NCBI GenBank assembly: GCA_024698145.1
Contig: JAILRO010000026.1
Span: 1-64,000 of the forward strand
DNA length: 64,000 nt
Reading direction: 5' to 3'
Source: Lachnospiraceae bacterium
Lineage (GTDB): Bacteria; Bacillota; Clostridia; Lachnospirales; Lachnospiraceae
Below the pieces are notes generated by a model that worked only from the letters and a program-made list of their open reading frames with translations, was not told the origin of the DNA and did no database searches. Positions 25,968 to 35,490 of this stretch are shown piece after piece. Position 1 is the stretch's first letter. Every line of letters begins with the position of its first letter. Position numbers and translations under genes: made by a program.

Positions 25968-26589
25968 AGTTATGTTTCTTCTCCCACTCTATAGTTGTGG
26001 TATCCATGTGTCCGGGGAAAACCTTGGTGTTATCCGGAAGCACATAAAGCTTCTCTCGTATGGATCTTTCAATCTCCGCACCACTTCCGGTCGGAAAATC
26101 CGTTCTTCCCACACTCTCACAGAACAACGTATCGCCTGCGATAAGCGATTCCATCTCCGGAATGTAGAAACACATGCCGCCACTTGTATGTCCCGGCGTA
26201 AGTATGCATTTAATCTTTGCACCTATAATCTCAAGTTCCTGTCCGTCTTCTAATAACTCGTCCGCATGTACGGTTACAGGAAATCCAAACATAGACGACA
26301 GATTAATAGAAGGATTTGATAGAATCTTCTCATCCTCAATCCTTGACGCATATACAGGAACGCCGAACTTTTCCTTCAAACCGTTAACTGCACCTATATG
26401 GTCAAAATGTCCATGTGTAAGGAATATCGCCTTTAAATTAAATGCAGGATCAGAGAATATCTCTGTTAATGTTCCAAGCTCATCACCCGGATCGAACACG
26501 ATACACTCATCGGTATCGTGATTAACAAGTATATAACAATTAACTCCCATGCTTCCGAGAGTCTTTCTAAAAATCTCTAAATTTGCCAT
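25951..26589 (-). CDS. MBL-fold metallohydrolase (glyoxalase II-like)
   Basis: This 212-residue protein of the metallo-beta-lactamase fold has the metal motif THGHFDHIG, the TPGHTSGG histidine, the Asp in IAGDTLF and the terminal FPGHMDTTT histidine, so both metals can be bound. It resembles the YcbL/glyoxalase II-like group that accompanies rel in Clostridia. The substrate is uncertain. It follows rel by 29 bp and overlaps hemZ at the end. Confidence 0.92.
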   Translation of the reverse strand: MANLEIFRKTLGSMGVNCYILVNHDTDECIVFDPGDELGTLTEIFSDPAFNLKAIFLTHGHFDHIGAVNGLKEKFGVPVYASRIEDEKILSNPSINLSSMFGFPVTVHADELLEDGQELEIIGAKIKCILTPGHTSGGMCFYIPEMESLIAGDTLFCESVGRTDFPTGSGAEIERSIREKLYVLPDNTKVFPGHMDTTTIEWEKKHNYACPA

Positions 26590-26618
26590 ACTACCAATCC
26601 TATTCTATATCCGATTGC

Positions 26619-28883
26619 TTAACCAACACTTCTTTCAACATCGATAACGCCCTGTATCGCACGCAATTTGGCAATTATTGAATTAAGCTGTTCAACCTTG
26701 CGAATCTGAAACTCAACAACTATTGTTGCCTTGTTATTCTTGTTGTTTGTCTTACTGTTAATAGCCGTCACATTGATATTAGCTTCCGTAAACAACTTGG
26801 TAATGTCAAACAACATTCCTGTTCTGTCCGACGTAAATATTCTTACTTCAGTGGTATATACCGAATCTGCATTCTCCGCAGTCTCCTGCCACTCTGCATC
26901 TATAAGACGTCCTCTGTCATGTTCACTCATGCCCATGATATTGACACAGTCTGTTCTATGAATAGATATACCTCTTCCACGAGTGATAAATCCTGTTATC
27001 TCGTCACCCGGAACCGGTGAACAACATTTTGAAAAATGAACCGCAACGTCGTCGATACCCTTGACTCTGATACTACCCTTGGCAACCGATGTCTTTCGAA
27101 GCGCACCAGTATGATTGAGCTGATCAATAAGCTCATCCTCCGTCATCTGTGCCTTCTCATGACTGTTCTTCGCCTCTAACATGCGGTTAACTACCTGACC
27201 TTCTTTTAACGCGCCATGTCCTATTGCAGCAAGCACCGAATCCCAATCAAGGAAATTATACTTCTGCATAACTTCTTTCTGGTATTCCTGTTTGTTAAGA
27301 TCAGCGAAAGTGTATCCTTTGCTCTTGCAGTAATTAAGAAGAAGCTCCTTACCTCTATTGGTATTGTCCTCTTTAAACTCCTGCTTGAACCATTGATTAA
27401 TCTTGTTCCTTGCCTGTGCAGACTTAACGATTGTAAGCCAGTCTCTGGAAGGTCCTTTCGAATTCTGTGATGTAATTATCTCCACGCGGTCACCATTTTG
27501 CAACTGATATGTCACCGGCACAACGCTTCCGTTAACTCTTGCGCCCACCATCTTATTACCGACCGCAGAATGAATACTATATGCAAAATCTATCGGGGTT
27601 GAACCAGCCGGAAGATTCTTGACGTCACCGTTAGGTGTGAAACAATACACCTGCTCGGCAAAAAGGTCAAGGTCAGTCTTAACCGCACTCATGAACTCCT
27701 TATTGTCTTCAGTTTCTCTCTGCCAATCAAGAATCTGACGAAGCCAGCTTAACTTCTCTTCCTCTTTATCCTTGGTTGTTCCCGAAAGATTCTCTTTGTA
27801 TTTCCAATGAGCAGCGATACCGTATTCAGCAATCCTATGCATCTCATAGGTTCTTATCTGAATCTCAAAAGGTTGTCCGTTCTTACTTATAAGCGTTGTA
27901 TGAAGCGACTGGTACATGTTCGCCTTCGGCATCGCAATGTAGTCCTTGAAACGTCCGGGTATAGGCTTATACTTCTCGTGAATAATACCGAGTGCCGCGT
28001 AACAATCCTTAACACTGTCAACGATAATTCTTACTGCAAAAATATCATATATCTGATCAAGCGTCTTGTTCTGGTTCTTCATTTTCTTATAAATACTGAA
28101 GAAATGCTTGATACGTCCGTTAATCTCAGCCTTAATTCCGGCCTCCTCAACGCAGTCCTTAACCTCTCCAACTATACTTTCGATAAATGCTTCCCTCTCC
28201 TCGAGACGTTCATCAAGCTCGGTCTTGAGTTCTTTGAATTTCTCAGGTTCAAGGTACTGTAACGATATATCATCAAGCTCTATCTTAATCTTACTGATAC
28301 CAAGTCTGTGTGCAATAGGAGAATAAATGTCAAGCGTCTCTCTCGACTTCTCTATCTGCTTAGCCGGCGACTGATACTTAAGTGTTCTTAAATTGTGAAG
28401 TCTGTCGGCAAGCTTAATAAGGACAACTCGAATATCCTTGGCCATCGCAATAAACATCTTACGAAGATTCTCTGCCTGAAGCTCTATCTTATCCTGTGAA
28501 AAATTGAGCTGTGTCAACTTGGTAACACCGTCAACAAGAAGTAATATTTCCGAAGAAAACTCCTGCTCAATCTCCTCCGGTGTCATTATTGTATCTTCAA
28601 TTACATCATGAAGTATTCCGGCAACAATTGTTTCTTTATCAAGCTCAAGCTCTGCCAAAATAATGGCAACACAAAGAGGGTGCATGATATAGGGTTCTCC
28701 CGACTTACGGAACTGTCCCTCATGCGCCTTGTCCGCAATATGATAGGCTTTCTCAATCATAGAGATGTCTGTGTTAGGGTGGTACTTAAGTACCTCCTCA
28801 ATAAGTGTCTTGTATAACTCCTCCGGTGGTGTAAAATCCTTCGGTGTGCTCAATTTCTTATCCAGATTGACTATTCCTGCCAT
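26619..28883 (-). CDS. rel: Bifunctional (p)ppGpp synthetase/hydrolase (RelA/SpoT family)
   Basis: This 754-residue protein makes and degrades (p)ppGpp. Domains in order are the hydrolase HD (YIMHPLCVA, GILHDVIEDT), the synthetase (VRIIVDSV, GRFKDYIAMPKANMYQSLHT), TGS (YCFTPNGDVKNLPAGSTPIDFAY), a helical region and zinc-finger-like CCSPVPGDEI, and a C-terminal ACT domain (FTSDRTGMLFDIT). Both catalytic halves look intact, as expected for a Firmicutes Rel. ATG 28883 follows AGAAGG. It probably starts its own transcript from a promoter at about 28.95 kb and continues through hisS. Confidence 0.96.
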   Translation of the reverse strand: MAGIVNLDKKLSTPKDFTPPEELYKTLIEEVLKYHPNTDISMIEKAYHIADKAHEGQFRKSGEPYIMHPLCVAIILAELELDKETIVAGILHDVIEDTIMTPEEIEQEFSSEILLLVDGVTKLTQLNFSQDKIELQAENLRKMFIAMAKDIRVVLIKLADRLHNLRTLKYQSPAKQIEKSRETLDIYSPIAHRLGISKIKIELDDISLQYLEPEKFKELKTELDERLEEREAFIESIVGEVKDCVEEAGIKAEINGRIKHFFSIYKKMKNQNKTLDQIYDIFAVRIIVDSVKDCYAALGIIHEKYKPIPGRFKDYIAMPKANMYQSLHTTLISKNGQPFEIQIRTYEMHRIAEYGIAAHWKYKENLSGTTKDKEEEKLSWLRQILDWQRETEDNKEFMSAVKTDLDLFAEQVYCFTPNGDVKNLPAGSTPIDFAYSIHSAVGNKMVGARVNGSVVPVTYQLQNGDRVEIITSQNSKGPSRDWLTIVKSAQARNKINQWFKQEFKEDNTNRGKELLLNYCKSKGYTFADLNKQEYQKEVMQKYNFLDWDSVLAAIGHGALKEGQVVNRMLEAKNSHEKAQMTEDELIDQLNHTGALRKTSVAKGSIRVKGIDDVAVHFSKCCSPVPGDEITGFITRGRGISIHRTDCVNIMGMSEHDRGRLIDAEWQETAENADSVYTTEVRIFTSDRTGMLFDITKLFTEANINVTAINSKTNNKNNKATIVVEFQIRKVEQLNSIIAKLRAIQGVIDVERSVG

Positions 28884-28945
28884 ACTATCACCTTCTTACT
28901 CTATCAGGTATATTATTATCATTTACTTTCAGAAAATATAAAGTA

Positions 28946-28973
28946 ATTATATCTTATATACTCTTCGATGTAA
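28946..28973 (-). promoter_or_regulatory. Probable rel promoter
   Basis: On the minus strand TTACAT (28968-28973) and TATAAT (28946-28951) are 16 bases apart, 63 bases ahead of the rel start. The 174-base gap to recJ holds no ORF, although adenine phosphoribosyltransferase (apt) often occupies this spot in related genomes. Confidence 0.5.
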
Positions 28974-29057
28974 CCAAAAAAATGCACCAAATACACAAGT
29001 TTGTTATATTTTTACATAAATCAACTAATCATTCCTGTTATTATGGCAATTCTGCCC

Positions 29058-30842
29058 CTAGAGAACTTCTCTTACTGCCGCCATTGAATACTCTCTGATT
29101 TGGAACTGTATTGTTCTGATGCCGTTAAACTCGTTGACTGACGGGTAGTATACAACGTTAAGCATTACATTGTTAAGCCAGCCGTGAAGAAGCTTGTCGT
29201 ACTCCTCCTGACCAAACCATTCCACAATACTGTCGGAAAACTCCGGTGCATTGAAATATATGGCTTCGCCCCTGTATCCGTCCGGTGTCTCAAAGGACAT
29301 CTTAACCACATTCTGTTCCTTACCGAGAATCTTGGCTGACAAAATATTGACATCCTTCTGTGCAAATTGTGGCTTGGGATTACCCTGGCCAAACGGTGCT
29401 AATGAATCAATCTCCTCAATGAGTTTCTCTGTGACATAAGATGTCGGCATCGCTATATCTATATAAACTTTAGGTATGAAATCTTCCTCTGTCAAAGTGC
29501 AGTTTTCATTAAGTCTTCTTCTTAATTCATCAATGTCATCTCTGTTAAGCAAGAATCCCGCAGCTCCTGAATGTCCTCCATAAGCAAGAAGAATATCCTC
29601 ACACTCAAACAACGCGTTTCTCATATGGTAACCATCCATTGAGCGTCCCGAACCTTTGACAAGGTCTTCATTATCGCAATCGGTTACTATCAACGTCGGT
29701 CGGTTGTATTTCTCACGTATTCTGCCTGCGATAATTCCGGCTATACTTTCGTGACAATCCGGAAGATATATCACATAAACCTTATCATCTTTCATTGTAT
29801 CAGCAATTTCAGAGGCTTTTTGAACAGCGATTGCTGTCATTTCTTTTCGCTCATCATTTATTCTCTTAAGATTCTCCGCCTTAACAAGCGCATCCTCTAC
29901 CTTCTCCTCTAGGAAAAGGTCCATTGCTTCCATGGCACTTTCCAATCTTCCCGAGGCATTAATGCACGGTCCGATTCTAAAACCGATATGATATGCCGTA
30001 ATCGGAATATCACCAAGCTCATTAACACGAATGAGAGCATTAAGTCCGGTATTATCGGTGTATTTTATCTTGGCAAGTCCTTTAGCAACAAATATTCTAT
30101 TCTCGCCGGTAAGCGACACAACATCACATATAGTCGCCATAGCAACAAACTCAAGAAAGCTTTCAAGCTCCTCTTTTGGAATCTCTCTTGCCTCATAAAG
30201 ACACTGCACAAACTTATATGCAACACCGGCACCACACAAATCCTTAAACGGATATTTGCAGCTTTCCTTCTTCGGATCAATCACCGCATCCGCAGGTGGC
30301 AGAATAAACTCTTTGTTGTCATCAACAATAGTATATGGCACATCATGGTGGTCTGTAACAACGACAGCTATTCCCGCCTCTTTGGCTTTCGCTACCATGG
30401 CATACTCGGATATACCATTGTCACACGTTATTATCGTGTTAACTCCGTCATTTATCGCATTATCTATTATCTCTTCACTTATACCGTAGCCGTCCTTGAT
30501 TCTGTGTGGTATCACATAATCAACGTCGGCGCCGACACATTTCAATCCCTTGTACAATATATAATTGGACATAACTCCATCGACATCATAATCGGATATG
30601 ATACGCATCTTGTGACCTTCTTCAATGCTGTGAATGATCACTCTCACGCCTCGATTCATATCCTCCAAAAGGTAAGGGTCGCAAAAATCACTCTCTTCCG
30701 GGTGAAGAAAGCTCTCAAAGTCCTCTATGGCGACATCACGATTTATGAGCAGTCGTGCCGTAACAGGGTCTATATTATATTGTTGTGCAAGCATGTCAAA
30801 GTCCGCACGCTTCGCTTTCAATATCCATTTTCTGTCCGTCAT
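29058..30842 (-). CDS. recJ: Single-stranded-DNA-specific exonuclease RecJ
   Basis: This 594-residue DHH-family 5'-3' exonuclease acts in DNA recombination and repair. Visible motifs are SDYDVDGVMS (motif I), the DNGIS segment, VTDHHDVP (DHH, motif III) and GGHSGAAGF of the DHHA1 domain, followed by an OB-like C-terminal domain. It is at the short end for RecJ but complete. ATG 30842 follows GGGGAG with five bases. It lies 89 bp after secDF, and a hairpin sits in that gap. Confidence 0.93.
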   Translation of the reverse strand: MTDRKWILKAKRADFDMLAQQYNIDPVTARLLINRDVAIEDFESFLHPEESDFCDPYLLEDMNRGVRVIIHSIEEGHKMRIISDYDVDGVMSNYILYKGLKCVGADVDYVIPHRIKDGYGISEEIIDNAINDGVNTIITCDNGISEYAMVAKAKEAGIAVVVTDHHDVPYTIVDDNKEFILPPADAVIDPKKESCKYPFKDLCGAGVAYKFVQCLYEAREIPKEELESFLEFVAMATICDVVSLTGENRIFVAKGLAKIKYTDNTGLNALIRVNELGDIPITAYHIGFRIGPCINASGRLESAMEAMDLFLEEKVEDALVKAENLKRINDERKEMTAIAVQKASEIADTMKDDKVYVIYLPDCHESIAGIIAGRIREKYNRPTLIVTDCDNEDLVKGSGRSMDGYHMRNALFECEDILLAYGGHSGAAGFLLNRDDIDELRRRLNENCTLTEEDFIPKVYIDIAMPTSYVTEKLIEEIDSLAPFGQGNPKPQFAQKDVNILSAKILGKEQNVVKMSFETPDGYRGEAIYFNAPEFSDSIVEWFGQEEYDKLLHGWLNNVMLNVVYYPSVNEFNGIRTIQFQIREYSMAAVREVL

Positions 30843-30879
30843 ATATACTCCCCAATCAAAAAACCGGCTAATAATACGA

Positions 30880-30907
30880 TAGGGACATGGTTAATTCCAT
30901 GCCCCTA
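30880..30907 (-). other. Hairpin between secDF and recJ
   Basis: On the minus strand TAGGGGCATGG pairs with CCATGTCCCTA across a six-base loop. The nearest T run (TTTTTT) lies about 20 bases further on, so this may be a weak terminator or an RNA-processing or stabilising element rather than a true stop. Confidence 0.35.
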
Positions 30908-30931
30908 TATGATTAAATGATTCCGTAATTA

Positions 30932-33148
30932 TTACTTATTCTTCTTTGCGACTTTCTTAGATCCGGCATTCTTCTCTTTCTTTCCGAATCCTGTCTTGAA
31001 CATGTACCACAACGGTCCTGTGATACAAACTGATGAATAAGCACCGCAGATAAGACCGCACATAAGAGTAAGTGCAAAGTCTTTAATCGATGTAACACCC
31101 ATAAGGTATAACATGAATATCATTACGAATGTTGTAAGTGTTGTGTAAATGCTTCGTGTCAATGTCTGTGAAATCGAAGTATTAACTATGTTCTCATATG
31201 TTTCGCCCTTACCGTTCATAATAACAAGATTCTCACGGATACGGTCGAATATGATGATTGTCGCATTGATTGAGTAACCTACTATTGTAAGCATACATGC
31301 GATAAATGTGTTACCTACTGAAAGTCTTCCTATTGAATAAACCGCAAAAACAACAAGTACGTCGTGCAAAAGTGCTACAACCGCAGCTGCACCGAACTTA
31401 ACATCAGAGAAACGGAACGCAATGTATATAAGCATAAGTATTGTAGCTATTACTACAGATACGATTGCATTTCTCTGCATCTCGCCACTGATTGTTGAAC
31501 TGATATTCTCTACGTTAATCTCCTTAACCTTGAAGCTGTCATTAAGAGCAGTCTCAACTGCATCACGCTGATCAACCTTCATTTCAGGTGTTTTAAATAC
31601 GATTTCATTGCTATCCTGTACGTTCTGAACCTGAACATCTGCATCAGATATTCCGGCTGCCTCACATATAACAGGAAGGATTTCCTTCTCAGCCTTAGCA
31701 AGATCGTAGTGATCCTCGAAATCAACTGTCATAGATGTACCACCTGTGAACTCAAGGCTGTAGTTAAGTGTTGAACCTGTCTTGCTCTTGAATATAGGAA
31801 GTGCAACAAGTCCTGCAAGTACAGCGATAATTGAAATTGTAAATGTTACCTTTGAAAGCTTAACGAACTTACCAACGTTAGGCTCTTTCTTAAATCCGTA
31901 TAACTTAGGATTAGTAGCACCAAGATTGTAAATAGCTTTTAAGAGGTGCTTTGTTACAAACAATGCAGTGAACATTGAAAGCACAATACCGATTCCAAGT
32001 GTAAGAGCGAATCCCTTGATTGAACCGATACCCATTATATAAAGTACAACAGCTGCAATAAGTGTTGTAATGTTACTGTCTAAGATTGCTGAAGCAGCCT
32101 TGTGGAAACCTGAATCTATAGCTGACTTCACTGTAGCACCGTTACCAAGTTCCTCTTTGATACGTGTGAAAATGATAACGTTGGCATCAACCGCCATACC
32201 GATTGAAAGCACGATACCGGCAAGACCCGGAAGTGTAAGGCTGGCATTAAAACCATTAAGGCAAAGAAGCATAAGTACGACATATGCAACAAGTGCAAGT
32301 ACTGATACAAAACCAGGTAAGAGGTAAAGAACAATCATGATGATTGCTACAAGTACCATACCAACTGCACCGGCCTTAAGAGTAGTAGCAAGAGCGTCCT
32401 GTCCAAGTGTAGCTCCAACCTCGTTAGAACGAAGTTCTTCAAGTGAAAGTGGAAGTGCACCGATACGGATTGTCTCGGCAAGTCTGTTAGCTTCCTCATC
32501 ATCTTCCATACCGTTAATTACTGCAGCACCACCTGTGATAGCTGTCTGAACTGTAGGTGCCGAAGCAACCTCGCCATCATATATGATATAGATACGCTTA
32601 CCAATATTAGCTGTTGTAGCATCTGCAAACTTCTTGGTTCCTTCATCAGTAAATGCTAACTGAACAACATATTCCTGAACTGCTCCGGAATTATCAATAG
32701 CTGCTGCCGCATTCTTAACGTCCGAACCTGTAAGTACTGTCTCATACTCTTCTCCGGCTGCAAACTTCTGATAGTTATCTTCATCCATGAACTCCAATGC
32801 ACCCGGCTTACCAAGATCCTGAAGAATCTTATTAGCATTAGACACACCAGGAATCTCTATACTAAAACGATCTGTACCTTCCTGATATACACTACTGTCT
32901 GTAGAATACACATCAGCACGCTGCTGAAGACGTGTCTTTGTATCACTAATCTCCTGTGCTGTAGGATTCTCATCTGTAATTCTGTAAGTAATACTTACAC
33001 CACCTGCAAGGTCCAAACCAAGAACAATGTTCTCTGCCTTTCCGATATGATGCTTTCCAAGACCCTGAATAGTTGTGAATGCTCCGAGAACCAATGCCAC
33101 AAGGAACACGAGTATGGTAAGCAAACTGTTTCTCTTTGTCTTTCTCAT
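30932..33148 (-). CDS. secDF: Fused protein-export membrane protein SecDF
   Basis: This protein of about 738 residues is SecD and SecF in one chain, an RND-type component that drives late steps of Sec export with the proton-motive force. Each half has a long first extracytoplasmic domain and a six-helix bundle, about twelve membrane segments in total. The SecD half shows LGLDLAGGVSI near the N-terminus and GMAVDANVIIFTRIKEEL; the SecF half shows LEFTGGTSM and GYSINATIIIFDRIREN. The chosen start is ATG 33148, after AAGGAG; the frame continues upstream to a TTG at 33172 without a site. The C-terminus is Lys-rich. Confidence 0.95.
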   Translation of the reverse strand: MRKTKRNSLLTILVFLVALVLGAFTTIQGLGKHHIGKAENIVLGLDLAGGVSITYRITDENPTAQEISDTKTRLQQRADVYSTDSSVYQEGTDRFSIEIPGVSNANKILQDLGKPGALEFMDEDNYQKFAAGEEYETVLTGSDVKNAAAAIDNSGAVQEYVVQLAFTDEGTKKFADATTANIGKRIYIIYDGEVASAPTVQTAITGGAAVINGMEDDEEANRLAETIRIGALPLSLEELRSNEVGATLGQDALATTLKAGAVGMVLVAIIMIVLYLLPGFVSVLALVAYVVLMLLCLNGFNASLTLPGLAGIVLSIGMAVDANVIIFTRIKEELGNGATVKSAIDSGFHKAASAILDSNITTLIAAVVLYIMGIGSIKGFALTLGIGIVLSMFTALFVTKHLLKAIYNLGATNPKLYGFKKEPNVGKFVKLSKVTFTISIIAVLAGLVALPIFKSKTGSTLNYSLEFTGGTSMTVDFEDHYDLAKAEKEILPVICEAAGISDADVQVQNVQDSNEIVFKTPEMKVDQRDAVETALNDSFKVKEINVENISSTISGEMQRNAIVSVVIATILMLIYIAFRFSDVKFGAAAVVALLHDVLVVFAVYSIGRLSVGNTFIACMLTIVGYSINATIIIFDRIRENLVIMNGKGETYENIVNTSISQTLTRSIYTTLTTFVMIFMLYLMGVTSIKDFALTLMCGLICGAYSSVCITGPLWYMFKTGFGKKEKNAGSKKVAKKNK

Positions 33149-33195
33149 TTTCTTTCTCTCCTTCTTTGACAAAGCATGGTCGCCCCCGCCTTGTA

Positions 33196-34575
33196 CTAAT
33201 TATCTGCCAACGCAGCTTTTATCATAATCGCACATTCTACTCTCTTCTTCTCAAGCTCGCATCCTACTTCATAAGCATCTGTAAGATTGCCATGGAAATT
33301 ATACGAGTTGGCAGCACATCCGCCACTACAGTAGAATCTCGCAAAACAGTCTCTGCATTTATCCTTCGCATATACGTTGCAAAGTTTAAACTCATCGACT
33401 ACCTTTGTGTTAACGATTCCGTCATCAACGTTACCAAGTAAGAAATCTTCCATACCAACAAACTGATGACATGGATACAAATCTCCCCAAGGGGTAACCG
33501 CCAAGTATTCCGTACCGGAACCGCAGCCGGACAATCTCTTATACACACAAGGTCCGCCTGTCAAATCTATCATAAAATGGAAGAAATTAAATCCTTTTCC
33601 TTCCTTTTCACGTTTCACCATTTCACGTGCAAGTTCATCGTATTCCTCACGAAGAACCGTTACATCCTCGTCGGTTAACGCATAATCCATATCAGGACCT
33701 GCAACAACCGGCTCCATTGAAATCTGCTTAAAGCCCATATCCGCAAGATGAAGCACATCTTTTGCGAAATCAAGATTATGATGAGTAAATGTTCCTCTTA
33801 CATAATAGTTTGTCTGATTCCTAAGTTCTGCCATCTTCTTGAACTTATCTATAATAAGGTCGTAACTTCCTTTGCCGTTTCTTGTCGGACGCATAGCATC
33901 GTGCACTTCTTTTCTTCCGTCTATGGAAAGCACGACATTAGCCATCTCTTTGTTGGCAAACTCCATAACCTCATCATCTAACAACACGCCATTAGTTGTA
34001 AGCGTGAAACGAAACTTCTTATTAAATTCTTTTTCTTTGGATCGTCCGTATGCAACAAGATCCTTGACTACCTGGAAGTTCATAAGCGGTTCTCCGCCAA
34101 AGAAGTCAACCTCCAGATTAACTCTGTTACCTGAATTGGCAATCAGAAAATCAAGTGCTTTTCTACCCACTTCGTAGCTCATAAGCGATCTGTCACCATG
34201 ATACTCACCCTCTCCCGCAAAACAATACTTGCAGGCAAGGTTACAATCATGTGCTATATGAAGACAAAGAGCTTTGACAACGATCTTTCTCTTCTTGAAG
34301 TCAATAGCAGGTGCTTTGCCATCCTTTGGAATGAGCGCATCCCTGTATTCATCTTCAGTAAAGAGCTGACCCATCTTCTTAAGTTCTTCTATCTCTTCAG
34401 AAGCTTCCAAGATATCTTCTTTGGAATACTGTCCAAGCTTACTTGCTATCTCTTCGGGACTGTTATTTTCATACAGAGCAATCACATCATATACTAGATC
34501 ATCTACAACGTGAACTGAACCACTGCAAACGTCTAGTACAATATTATAACCATTATTCTTATATTGATGTATCAC
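33196..34575 (-). CDS. scfB: SCIFF peptide maturase (radical SAM/SPASM, thioether-forming)
   Basis: This 459-residue enzyme installs thioether cross-links into the SCIFF peptide coded upstream. It has an N-terminal peptide-recognition region (VLDVCSGSVHVVDDLVYDVI), the radical SAM cluster motif CNLACKYC, the GGEPLMNF segment, and a C-terminal SPASM domain with the expected cysteines (CGSGTEYLAV, PCHQF, CRDCFARFYCSGGCAAN and a late CE). The start is GTG 34575, seven bases after GAGGG. Family knowledge (CteB and relatives) defines the reaction; the biological role of mature SCIFF is not established. Confidence 0.95.
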   Translation of the reverse strand: MIHQYKNNGYNIVLDVCSGSVHVVDDLVYDVIALYENNSPEEIASKLGQYSKEDILEASEEIEELKKMGQLFTEDEYRDALIPKDGKAPAIDFKKRKIVVKALCLHIAHDCNLACKYCFAGEGEYHGDRSLMSYEVGRKALDFLIANSGNRVNLEVDFFGGEPLMNFQVVKDLVAYGRSKEKEFNKKFRFTLTTNGVLLDDEVMEFANKEMANVVLSIDGRKEVHDAMRPTRNGKGSYDLIIDKFKKMAELRNQTNYYVRGTFTHHNLDFAKDVLHLADMGFKQISMEPVVAGPDMDYALTDEDVTVLREEYDELAREMVKREKEGKGFNFFHFMIDLTGGPCVYKRLSGCGSGTEYLAVTPWGDLYPCHQFVGMEDFLLGNVDDGIVNTKVVDEFKLCNVYAKDKCRDCFARFYCSGGCAANSYNFHGNLTDAYEVGCELEKKRVECAIMIKAALADN

Positions 34576-34619
34576 TTGTTTTCCCTCTTAAATCGTACCG
34601 ACTTTACGGCACAACGAAT

Positions 34620-34663
34620 GAGCTGTCACGCTGACGTTTTTAAAATCAACAGTGTAACAGCCC
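34620..34663 (-). other. Conserved-looking hairpin between SCIFF peptide and maturase
   Basis: On the minus strand GGGCTGTTACACTG pairs with CAGCGTGACAGCTC (with a few G-U pairs) over a 16-base loop. No T run follows. It lies in the 123-base gap between scfA and scfB and may set the ratio of precursor to enzyme by partial termination or mRNA processing. Confidence 0.45.
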
Positions 34664-34698
34664 TTTGATTCTTAATAATTATACTGTTTGAATCCTAA

Positions 34699-34839
34699 TT
34701 ACTTATTCTCGCAAGTCTGATTTCCTACAGTACATGATGTCTTACATGCTGACTGGCATGAAGTCTGACACTCGCCGCATCCGCCTTTTTCCATTGTGCT
34801 CTGAAGTGTCTTGTCTGTTAAAGTCTTGATATGTTTCAT
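34699..34839 (-). CDS. scfA: SCIFF ribosomal peptide precursor (six cysteines in forty-five)
   Basis: This 46-residue peptide is very short and easily missed. It begins MKHIKTLTDKTLQ, the conserved leader, and its second half carries six cysteines in the family pattern (GGCGECQTSCQSACKTSC and a late TC), ending ENK. It is the substrate of the maturase coded downstream. An AGAGGT-like site lies a few bases ahead of ATG 34839. SCIFF is almost universal in Clostridia, and its position next to a TIGR04086 protein and secDF is the usual one. Confidence 0.95.
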   Translation of the reverse strand: MKHIKTLTDKTLQSTMEKGGCGECQTSCQSACKTSCTVGNQTCENK

Positions 34840-34940
34840 CTTATCTACCTCTCACTTTACAATAATGATTAAGTATAACACATGGTTTTTCATAGGTCAA
34901 TGTTATTTTCGCCACTATTTATGCGTTTTACACGTTTGGG

Positions 34941-35303
34941 CTAGCTTAACATACCACCCAAAAGTCCTCCCCCGACACAAAGCATCGCCGTCGTTAGATT
35001 AGCCGTATCCGTTACATGAAATGCTTTGGAAATCAAAAGGCCTACCACCGTGATAATGAGGATATACATTAATCCAAGTATAAGTCCCCAGAGGAAGCGT
35101 TTTTCTTTCACCTGCTTACCTACCACAAATGCTCCTACAAACGTGACTATTACGTATATTGCAATAATTATAAGGCTTGAGAGTGTTTCCTCTAACCTAA
35201 ACCGATATACTGCATATGCCAATGCAAGCAACAATACACCAGTCACCGCATAAGACACGATTAGTCCCTTTATAACAATACCTATTTTCCTGCCTATACT
35301 CAT
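34941..35303 (-). CDS. TIGR04086 family membrane protein
   Basis: This 120-residue protein has four hydrophobic segments with short connecting loops. Sequence and position agree with the TIGR04086 family, small membrane proteins coded next to SCIFF in Clostridia. Function is unknown. The start is ATG 35303, seven bases after AAGGAG; the GTG two codons earlier is too close. It is the first gene of the SCIFF/secDF transcript. The yajC gene that often precedes it is absent here. Confidence 0.85.
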   Translation of the reverse strand: MSIGRKIGIVIKGLIVSYAVTGVLLLALAYAVYRFRLEETLSSLIIIAIYVIVTFVGAFVVGKQVKEKRFLWGLILGLMYILIITVVGLLISKAFHVTDTANLTTAMLCVGGGLLGGMLS

Positions 35304-35372
35304 ATACACACTCCTTCACATGCTTGCTAATCAACCACTTACCATAGTGCAATATATGAGCACACGTTTCGT

Positions 35373-35401
35373 ATTATACCTCTAATTTGAGTCCTCCAAC
35401 A
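35373..35401 (-). promoter_or_regulatory. Possible promoter of the TIGR04086/SCIFF operon
   Basis: A perfect TATAAT -10 on the minus strand (35373-35378) lies 70 bases ahead of the TIGR04086 start. The -35 is weak (GTTGGA at 16 bases, or TTGGAG at 15). The gap 35304-35490 also holds an AT-rich hairpin right after the HAD stop (arms CCCTTA and TAAGGG at 35455-35490). Confidence 0.4.
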
Positions 35402-35490
35402 TAGATTGCAATATATCTTGAAGGCGTTGCAATTCTTCCATATTCCTTTCACCGCCCTTACAATATAATGAATACAATATATTATAAGGG

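Noticed and set aside
35382-35441. Possible 19-codon ORF (MEELQRLQDILQSM...) between the TIGR04086 and HAD genes
   Set aside because: The AAAGGA ahead of its ATG is too close to serve as a ribosome binding site, and the likely promoter of the SCIFF operon overlaps it.
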